This document shows positions 1 to 4,512 of a DNA stretch of 6,168 nt, piece by piece. The stretch covers positions 1-6,168 of the forward strand of contig JAHEZA010000165.1 of the NCBI GenBank assembly GCA_023251335.1. Reading direction: 5' to 3'. Source of the stretch: Chitinophagaceae bacterium (GTDB taxonomy: Bacteria; Bacteroidota; Bacteroidia; Chitinophagales; Chitinophagaceae). The notes below the pieces were generated by a model that saw only the letters and a list, made by a program, of their open reading frames with translations, had not been told where the DNA came from and made no database searches. How positions within the stretch are numbered: position 1 is the first letter of the stretch; each line of letters opens with the position of its first letter. Position numbers and translations under genes: made by a program.

Positions 1-1214
1 GCGTCTTCTGGCACATTCCTATTTTCCCTGCCACTGATCAATGCAGGCGTTTCTATGGTTCTTGAGTTAGAAGACGAACTTAATAAAATTGTTTTTTTAA
101 TTCCCGGAGCGCTCACGGTGTCCATAGAATTTACAAACCGGCCTGCAACAAGGCACACATTTTTATTGATAATGCTATTCTGTTTTGACTCAAACAAAGG
201 GAAATAATTCCAATGCAAAAAATCAAACTGGGTCTTTCCGTTTACGCTAAAAGGCAAAAAGTCGCATTGCAGATCCATCAGCAGGTCAGGATTGAGACGC
301 ACTCCGTATTTAAAAAAAAGATCTTCAAGATTTAAGTTTCTATCGTAGGCAATTACTTCATTTTTCATTTGCAGGCTGTCCACCTCCGCGTTCAGACGAT
401 CAATAAAACAAAGTAATTTACCACCGTGCATTACATATTGATCTATTTTTAATTTTTCTTCCTCTGTAAAGGCCAGTGTTGGTTTTACGATGATCAGCAG
501 TTTAAAAGTATCAGGGATAACCGGTTCAACTTGCAGGTTCATCATGAAAAGACCATAATTCGGTTTCAATACATTTTCTACGAAGTCATATATTTGAGGC
601 CCTGTAGGTTCTCCATTTCCAACCGAATAGGCCACCAACGGTTTTTTATTTTCAATGGTCTTTTCAATGGCGTATGCAAATTTATATTCAAGCAAAGCCT
701 CGGCGCTATTGAGTTCGGGAGCCGTAATAAAATTATCGGAGCCGGAATATAAATTTACCGCTTGCATTTTATCATTATAATTTACGATAGCTGCCGGATA
801 AATATACTGGGATTGTTCACCTTCTTTTAATTGGACTTTTAGATTTATAGGAACTACGCCCAACGAGGTAAGCGTATCCGCGTAAGTTCTTTCTGTGCCG
901 GGCATTTGTTCATCAGCAGAAATTATATTATAATGAATATTTCCGTTTGAATATTCTTTAAAATTCTGTAAAAGTTCTTGTGTGGATGCTGACAATTTTT
1001 TAAAACCTGCCGGAAGATTGCCTCTTAAAAAAATATTGATTTCCATGTTGTGGTCAATATTTTTTAGAATCCTTTTCACCGGTGTAGAAATCGTAAACCG
1101 CTTTTCATTGGTTAGGTCAATTCGTTTATGAAAAATGGAAGCAAGGTAATTTACCAATACGATTGCAACAATAAGTATAAGCCACCACCATTTTTTAGAT
1201 AAAGAAGATTTCAT
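1..1214 (-). CDS. gldG: GldG, gliding-associated ABC transporter auxiliary protein (3' end cut by window edge)
   Basis: The frame is open from an ATG at 1214 to the left edge, giving 404 codons with no stop. GldG proteins are usually about 550-560 residues, so roughly the last 150 should lie outside the window. Residues 9-28 form a Trp-rich then hydrophobic membrane anchor behind a Lys-rich start. The DLTNEKRFTIS stretch at 33-43 resembles the 'D-L-T-x-x-K-R-[YF]-T-[LI]-S' signature at the start of the large extracytoplasmic domain in this family (GldG / ABC_transp_aux type). Strand-like KLLIIVKP (238-245) and GGKLLCFID (264-272) fit the family's alpha/beta fold. In Flavobacterium johnsoniae GldG acts with GldF and the ATPase GldA in a transporter needed for gliding; its substrate is not established. 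It starts 12 nt after the gldF stop, so the two are surely co-transcribed and probably translationally linked. The spacer GGCCATCAAAAA has no Shine-Dalgarno sequence. Confidence 0.9.
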   Translation of the reverse strand, partial: MKSSLSKKWWWLILIVAIVLVNYLASIFHKRIDLTNEKRFTISTPVKRILKNIDHNMEINIFLRGNLPAGFKKLSASTQELLQNFKEYSNGNIHYNIISADEQMPGTERTYADTLTSLGVVPINLKVQLKEGEQSQYIYPAAIVNYNDKMQAVNLYSGSDNFITAPELNSAEALLEYKFAYAIEKTIENKKPLVAYSVGNGEPTGPQIYDFVENVLKPNYGLFMMNLQVEPVIPDTFKLLIIVKPTLAFTEEEKLKIDQYVMHGGKLLCFIDRLNAEVDSLQMKNEVIAYDRNLNLEDLFFKYGVRLNPDLLMDLQCDFLPFSVNGKTQFDFLHWNYFPLFESKQNSIINKNVCLVAGRFVNSMDTVSAPGIKKTILLSSSSNSRTIETPALISGRENRNVPED

Positions 1215-1226
1215 TTTTTGATGGCC

Positions 1227-1949
1227 TTATTTTTTGTTTAAATTTTTTTGCGTTGCAAAAAGAAAAAGAAATATAATGCTGAAAAAATAAATAACATCTC
1301 TCGAATCAACCACACCCCGGCTGATACTTTGGTAATGAAAATCTATGCCCAGCATTTCAATATAATAATCCGCATTACCCGTAAACACCGGCAACTTACT
1401 GATAGCGCCGAATCCAAAATAAAGGATAAGGCACGCAAATGCGCTCAATAAGAAAGCGATGATGGCATTGGAAGTAAGGCTCGAACACCAGGTGCTAATT
1501 GCAGCAAATACCGCAGCCAAAAGAAACAAACCTATATAAGAACCTGCAATGGCCCCACCATCTATATCGCCTGTTGAGGACAAGGAACGAATAGTGATAA
1601 TGTATAAAAAAGTTGGTATCAACGCGATGATAATCACCGCCAGCATTGCGGCATATTTACCCGCCACAATTTGCCAATTAGTAAGCGGCCGCGTTTGAAG
1701 CGTTTCAAAAGTACCCGTCTTAAATTCATCGGCGAAACTGCGCATGGCAAGTGCCGGAATTAAGAAAATAAATATCCAGGGCGCCAGGTCAAAAAAAGAA
1801 CTAAGTGTAGCGTAGCCAAAATCAAAAATATTGTTGTCTTTCAACACAAAGAGATAAAGCACATTTACTAACAGGAATAGAATAATGGTAATATACCCCG
1901 TGAGGCTACTGAAAAACTGGTGGAATTCTTTTTTGGCAATAGAGATCAT
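1227..1949 (-). CDS. gldF: GldF, gliding-associated ABC transporter permease
   Basis: This encodes a 240-residue ABC-2 type permease, the normal full length for GldF. About six hydrophobic segments are visible, near residues 17-36, 54-70, 97-119, 134-156, 161-182 and 218-233. Between the second and third is the conserved cytoplasmic coupling region: RSFADEFKTGTFETL (70-84), then TRPLTNWQIVAGKY (86-99). It matches the E-x-x-x-G-T-x-E-x-L-x-T-x-P-[LI] pattern of ABC-2 permeases of the GldF/NosY kind and should contact the ATPase. The N-terminal ISIAKKEFHQFFSSLTGYI and the GVVDSRDVIYF segment before the last helix are typical of Bacteroidota GldF. It is the upstream gene of a gldF-gldG pair; no ATPase gene (gldA) is in the window, and in F. 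johnsoniae gldA is also encoded away from gldFG. No exact TAnnTTTG box was found in the 150 bp upstream; TAAATTG at 1965-1971 (minus) is one base short. No Shine-Dalgarno sequence precedes the ATG. Confidence 0.92.
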   Translation of the reverse strand: MISIAKKEFHQFFSSLTGYITIILFLLVNVLYLFVLKDNNIFDFGYATLSSFFDLAPWIFIFLIPALAMRSFADEFKTGTFETLQTRPLTNWQIVAGKYAAMLAVIIIALIPTFLYIITIRSLSSTGDIDGGAIAGSYIGLFLLAAVFAAISTWCSSLTSNAIIAFLLSAFACLILYFGFGAISKLPVFTGNADYYIEMLGIDFHYQSISRGVVDSRDVIYFFSIIFLFLFATQKNLNKK

Positions 1950-2057
1950 GAACTATAAAAGATGCAATTTAAGTGAAGTAAAATAATTAAACGGGTTTAA
2001 CGCATTGAAAATAGGTAAAAAACAAGTGGTCTTTGGGGCTAACGCCTCAAATCAAAA

Positions 2058-2145
2058 AATTATTTAAAAAAAATGTTAAGATGAAGCAGCGTTTCAGGAA
2101 AAGTGATTGTCTTTATTATCGCTTGGTTTAATTATTTAAAAAAAA
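2058..2145. repeat. Two copies of a 16-nt AT-rich direct repeat
   Basis: AATTATTTAAAAAAAA occurs at 2058-2073 and again at 2130-2145, exactly 72 bp apart; the second copy carries one more A. The sequence is low in complexity, so a chance or slippage origin is possible. The long A-tracts (T-tracts on the minus strand) could bend DNA or act as UP-like elements for gldFG transcription; that is inference only. Confidence 0.5.
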
Positions 2146-2239
2146 ATTCCTCAAAACTTCCTGAAATTTTATTTTGAAAAGCAATCTTTATCGGATGTTT
2201 TGTTTTAAAAATTACCTACCAAAACGAACTGCAGGAAAG

Positions 2240-2264
2240 TCCCCTTTATAAGGGGATTTTTTTT
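2240..2264 (+). terminator. Strong intrinsic terminator, plus strand, with no gene upstream on that strand
   Basis: A perfect 7-bp stem (TCCCCTT at 2240-2246 with AAGGGGA at 2250-2256) closes a 3-nt loop and is followed at once by eight T (2257-2264). This is the classic rho-independent layout, and it is directional: on the minus strand the stem is followed by CTTTCC, not a T run. Both neighbouring protein genes are on the minus strand, so it cannot terminate either. It implies a plus-strand transcript ending here, most simply a small RNA from the same spacer; it could instead insulate gldF from antisense transcription. Confidence 0.75.
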
Positions 2265-2272
2265 AGGGTGAC

Positions 2273-2284
2273 TTTTGCGCAAAA
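2273..2284. other. 12-bp perfect palindrome TTTTGCGCAAAA
   Basis: This is a fully symmetrical 12-mer nine bases after the terminator's T run; the symmetry stops at the flanking bases (C on both sides). With no loop it is a poor hairpin but could be a site for a dimeric DNA-binding protein. No regulator or regulated start is adjacent: it is about 60 bp past the stop of the Fe-S carrier gene and over 320 bp upstream of gldF. Function unknown. Confidence 0.4.
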
Positions 2285-2344
2285 CATTAATGCAGAAAAT
2301 GAAAAATTTGTCTGTTTACTATATAGAAAAATCAGCAATAAAAA

Positions 2345-2674
2345 TTATACGCTAAAACTTTCGCCACAAGCACAACTTCGGCTGGCATTAGGATTGTTGA
2401 AATAGAATCCCTTTCCATTTAATCCATCGCTGAATTCGAGCGTGGTATTTACGAGATATAAAAAACTTTTAAGATCTGTTACTACCTTGACCCCTTTATC
2501 TTCAAATTCCTGATCCATTGGCTTCTTCTCTCTGTCAAAATCCATCTTGTAGCTAAGGCCTGAACAGCCGCCGCTTTCTACACTTACCCGCAAAAAATAA
2601 TCATTAGGAGAAAATTGCTTTTCCTCCATCAATTGTACCACGCGATCTTTTGCTTTTTCACTTACGTAAATCAT
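2345..2674 (-). CDS. A-type Fe-S cluster carrier (HesB/IscA/SufA/ErpA family)
   Basis: The 109-residue protein is the usual length for an A-type carrier, a small cytosolic protein that takes a 2Fe-2S or 4Fe-4S cluster from the assembly scaffold and passes it to apo-enzymes. The three family cysteines are present in their standard setting: Cys37 in SGGCSGLSY (34-42), and Cys101 and Cys103 in the C-terminal SCACGESF (100-107). FYFNNPNA (90-97) before the Cys pair is the expected strand and turn. The start is the only Met before the conserved N-terminal ISEKAKDR-like helix. I cannot assign it to IscA, SufA or ErpA from sequence alone, and no suf or isc genes are beside it, so it looks like a stand-alone carrier. 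A TAnnTTTG box 40 bp upstream (2715-2722) suggests its own promoter; there is no Shine-Dalgarno sequence before the ATG. Confidence 0.93.
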   Translation of the reverse strand: MIYVSEKAKDRVVQLMEEKQFSPNDYFLRVSVESGGCSGLSYKMDFDREKKPMDQEFEDKGVKVVTDLKSFLYLVNTTLEFSDGLNGKGFYFNNPNASRSCACGESFSV

Positions 2675-2714
2675 AATCTAAATTTGTTGATATTGAAGCG
2701 CTAAGAAATTTATG

Positions 2715-2722
2715 CAAAAATA
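2715..2722 (-). promoter_or_regulatory. Candidate -7 box (TATTTTTG) for the Fe-S carrier gene
   Basis: On the minus strand TATTTTTG matches the Bacteroidota -7 consensus TAnnTTTG exactly. It would place the transcript start near 2708-2710, giving a leader of about 35 nt before the ATG at 2674. No TTTG or TTG -33 element is seen at the usual 17-23 nt further upstream, which lowers confidence. Confidence 0.45.
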
Positions 2723-2852
2723 CACCAGAAATTAGATGTTTGTAAGCTTTGATGACTGAGAGTTTGGTATTTTAACAATGACAGGAACTTGCCAGGATTT
2801 TCTAATCCTTTCGTATGCCAGCATTTAAAATTTGCCATTGCGGACAATAATG

Positions 2853-2939
2853 CGGAGAGTGAGGGATTCGAACCCTCGATACAGTTTCCCGTATACACAC
2901 TTTCCAGGCGTGCTCCTTCAACCACTCGGACAACTCTCC
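2853..2939 (-). tRNA. tRNA-Ser, anticodon GGA
   Basis: An 87-nt class II tRNA, read on the minus strand. The 7-bp acceptor stem pairs GGAGAGT (2939-2933) with ACTCTCC (2860-2854), followed by discriminator G at 2853. The anticodon stem CACGC/GTGTG encloses the loop CTGGAAA, with anticodon GGA at 2905-2903, which reads UCC and UCU serine codons. The long variable arm expected of tRNA-Ser is present: TACGG/CTGTA closed by a GAAA tetraloop. The T arm is GAGGG-TTCGAAT-CCCTC. The terminal CCA is not encoded (the bases after the discriminator are CAT), so it must be added by nucleotidyltransferase. Open frames crossing this gene on both strands are shadows of the tRNA. Confidence 0.97.
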
Positions 2940-2960
2940 TTTTATAAAATTAAAGGAGCG

Positions 2961-2968
2961 CAAATCTA
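2961..2968 (-). promoter_or_regulatory. Candidate -7 box (TAGATTTG) for tRNA-Ser
   Basis: On the minus strand TAGATTTG fits TAnnTTTG exactly and sits 21 bp before the mature tRNA 5' end at 2939, so transcription would begin near 2954-2957 and leave a leader of about 15-18 nt for RNase P to remove. No convincing -33 element is visible at the normal spacing. Confidence 0.45.
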
Positions 2969-3166
2969 CAAATTAAAATGTGAAAATTTCTTTGCCATCG
3001 TAATCGAAACATATAAGTAGTTCAGCCTTAGTTCTGCATTCTTCTTTTATAGCAGACACACAAATTAAATCAATTTTTATTTAGGATTTTATGCCGCTCC
3101 TTCACGAAAATTTTTGTTGAAATAAAAAGAATTCAACCAGCGTAAATTATTATTCTTGCCAAAACA

Positions 3167-3174
3167 TATATTTG
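3167..3174 (+). promoter_or_regulatory. Candidate -7 box (TATATTTG) directly before murF
   Basis: TATATTTG matches the Bacteroidota -7 consensus exactly and ends only four bases before the murF ATG at 3179. If used, transcription would start at or within a few bases of the ATG, giving a leaderless or nearly leaderless mRNA. No TTG/TTTG -33 element is seen at the usual spacing. I see no other exact box in the tRNA-murF gap (2940-3178) on the plus strand. Confidence 0.4.
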
Positions 3175-3178
3175 CTTC

Positions 3179-4447
3179 ATGAATATTGAAGATATCTACC
3201 AGGTATTTATAAAGTATCCTTCCATACAAACTGATACCAGGAAATTGCAAAAGGATGATCTGTTTTTTGCGCTGAAAGGCCCGAATTTTAATGGGAATCT
3301 TTTTTCCCGGCAGGCGCTGGACCAGGGTGCCGCTTATGTAGTAGCCGATGAAGACTTGTCATTTGACGATGAAAGAATAATATATGTGGATGATGCGTTG
3401 GAAACCTTGCAGCAACTTGCAAAATTTCATCGGGAGCAATTTAATATTCCATTTATCGCTATTACCGGAAGCAATGGAAAAACCACTACTAAAGAGTTGG
3501 TGCATGAAGTATTGTCATCTCAATTTAAAACATACACCACAACAGGAAACCTGAATAATCATATAGGCGTTCCAATTACTATCTTAAAAGTAAAGACGGA
3601 TGCGCAGATAGCCGTCATTGAAATGGGCGCCAATCATTTAAAAGAAATTGAAGGATATTGCCAATATGCGCAACCTACGCACGGCCTGATTACCAACATC
3701 GGCAAAGCGCACCTCGAAGGTTTTGGTGGCGCCGAAAATGTAAAGAAGGGTAAAGGAGAATTGTTTGAATATATTAAACAGCGAAACGGAACAACTTTCG
3801 TGAACACGGATGATGATGCGGTGCTGGAGCTGAGCAGAAATCTGAAAGATGTAATTTATTATGGAAGCAAGCGGGCGAATAGTACAGGAACGATTTTGAA
3901 AAAAGATCCGTTTTTAGAGGTGTTAATTAGAGATGAAGATCCGATTCAAACCAATCTGGTAGGCGCGTATAATTTACCAAATGTACTCGCAGCAGTTTGC
4001 ATAGGGCAATATTTTAAAATTGATTTTGAAAAAATAAAGAAAGCTATTGAAAGTTATTCGCCATCTAACAGTCGTTCGCAATTGATGAAAATAAAAAACA
4101 ACACGATAATTTTGGATGCTTATAATGCCAATCCCGGAAGCATGGCAGCAGCAATTGAGAATTTCGCCGCTATGAAGGGCGATAAAAAGATACTGTTGTT
4201 GGGCGATATGAAAGAACTGGGAAACGACAGTCAGAAAGAACATGAAGCGATTATTTCCTTAATTGATAAATATACATGGCACAATGTCGTATTGGTAGGA
4301 AAAAGTTTTTCAGAAAATAATCATGGTTATATTTCATTCGAAAATTCTGTGCAAGCCAGGGATTGGTTTCAAAAAGAGAATATTGAAAATGCACAGATAT
4401 TGATCAAAGGATCAAGAAGCATGCAGATGGAAAAAGTAATTGAATAA
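3179..4447 (+). CDS. murF: MurF, UDP-N-acetylmuramoyl-tripeptide--D-alanyl-D-alanine ligase
   Basis: This cytoplasmic ligase adds the D-Ala-D-Ala dipeptide to UDP-MurNAc-tripeptide with ATP, completing the pentapeptide of the peptidoglycan precursor. At 422 residues it is full length. All three Mur-ligase domains are visible. The N-terminal substrate domain includes SIQTDTRKLQKDDLFFALKG (15-34). The ATPase domain has the P-loop TGSNGKTTT (96-104), NLNNHIGVP (124-132), the Mg-binding EMGANH (148-153) and TNIGKAHLEGFG (172-183). The C-terminal domain has the MurF signature DAYNANP (313-319), LLGDMKELG (340-348) and KGSRSMQMEKVIE (410-422). The ATG at 3179 gives the N-terminus expected for the family; there is no Shine-Dalgarno sequence, and a -7-like box lies almost on the start. 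It stands alone, with no dcw-cluster genes beside it, and converges with the permease gene 65 bp downstream. Confidence 0.97.
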   Translation: MNIEDIYQVFIKYPSIQTDTRKLQKDDLFFALKGPNFNGNLFSRQALDQGAAYVVADEDLSFDDERIIYVDDALETLQQLAKFHREQFNIPFIAITGSNGKTTTKELVHEVLSSQFKTYTTTGNLNNHIGVPITILKVKTDAQIAVIEMGANHLKEIEGYCQYAQPTHGLITNIGKAHLEGFGGAENVKKGKGELFEYIKQRNGTTFVNTDDDAVLELSRNLKDVIYYGSKRANSTGTILKKDPFLEVLIRDEDPIQTNLVGAYNLPNVLAAVCIGQYFKIDFEKIKKAIESYSPSNSRSQLMKIKNNTIILDAYNANPGSMAAAIENFAAMKGDKKILLLGDMKELGNDSQKEHEAIISLIDKYTWHNVVLVGKSFSENNHGYISFENSVQARDWFQKENIENAQILIKGSRSMQMEKVIE

Positions 4448-4450
4448 TTT

Positions 4451-4469
4451 TTAAAATCTTGTATTTTAA
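4451..4469 (+). terminator. Weak AT-only inverted repeat after murF
   Basis: TTAAAAT (4451-4457) and ATTTTAA (4463-4469) form a 7-bp stem around CTTGT, three bases after the murF stop, followed by TTTAAG. The stem has no G-C pair and the T run is short, so it is a poor intrinsic terminator. It is listed because it is the only hairpin of note in the 65-bp gap between the convergent murF and permease genes; both transcripts may instead end by other means or read through. Confidence 0.2.
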
Positions 4470-4512
4470 TTTAAGAATCGCATCCTTGTTCTTTCGCGGT
4501 ATTTTTCTTGTT

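Larger units (their letters stand above)
2032..2264 (+). ncRNA. Candidate structured plus-strand RNA ending in an intrinsic terminator
   Basis: Four helices precede the terminator. H1 pairs 2032-2039 with 2044-2051 (8 bp, closing a UAAC loop with a C-G pair). P1 pairs 2092-2100 with 2158-2166 (9 bp, plus G2091-U2167). P2 pairs 2101-2107 with 2118-2124 (7 bp) and stacks directly on P1. A weak P3 (2126-2129 with 2154-2157) closes a three-way junction with one unpaired base. H4 pairs 2197-2202 with 2220-2225. Every non-Watson-Crick pair in these helices is G-U when read on the plus strand and would be an A-C mismatch on the minus strand, which favours a plus-strand RNA. The 3' end would be the terminator at 2240-2264. 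Against it: no exact plus-strand TAnnTTTG promoter is visible, the sequence is AT-rich so some helices may be chance, and I do not recognise a known RNA family. The 5' end is a guess; a shorter RNA starting near 2180 is also possible, from a one-mismatch box TTATTTTG at 2169-2176. Confidence 0.3.
1950..2344. other. 395-bp spacer without a recognisable protein gene
   Basis: This very AT-rich gap lies between the start of gldF and the end of the Fe-S carrier gene, both on the minus strand. No frame carries a convincing protein; the longest ATG-started plus-strand frames I followed are 16-18 codons. It holds several inverted repeats, a 16-nt direct repeat, a strong plus-strand intrinsic terminator and a 12-bp perfect palindrome, each listed separately. 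The minus-strand promoter of gldFG must lie here or further upstream, but I see no exact Bacteroidota -7 box for it. Between 2285 and 2344 I see nothing definable, and no hairpin followed by a T run on the minus strand that would end the Fe-S carrier transcript. Confidence 0.6.

Noticed and set aside
531..752. Plus-strand frame of 73 codons
   Set aside because: It lies entirely antisense to gldG, whose frame is continuous and recognisable; no family resemblance or start context.
1965..1971. TAAATTG on the minus strand as the gldF -7 box
   Set aside because: It is one T short of TAnnTTTG and would start transcription about 10 nt before the ATG; too weak to list as a promoter.
2081..2131. 16-codon plus-strand frame, and an 18-codon one at 2195-2251 that ends in the terminator stem
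   Set aside because: Considered as leader peptides for attenuation, but no plus-strand gene follows the terminator, neither has a run of one amino acid's codons, and such short frames are common by chance.
2232..2256. Resemblance of CAGGAAAGTCCCC to the conserved GAGGAAAGTCC of RNase P RNA
   Set aside because: The match is a short fragment, the rest of the RNase P core is absent, and the CCCC belongs to the terminator stem.
2794..2809. Hairpin AGGATT-TTCT-AATCCT downstream of tRNA-Ser
   Set aside because: Considered as the tRNA terminator, but on the minus strand it is followed by GGCAAG with no T run; a 6-bp stem alone is not enough.
2710..2925. Minus-strand open frame of 71 codons, and a plus-strand frame of 62 codons at 2832-3020
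   Set aside because: Both run through tRNA-Ser; their peptides are the familiar translations of a class II tRNA gene on either strand and have no support as proteins.
3116..3137. Inverted repeat GTTGAA/TTCAAC with a 10-nt loop upstream of murF
   Set aside because: Considered as an operator; only 6 bp in AT-rich DNA and about 30 bp from the proposed -7 box, with no other support.
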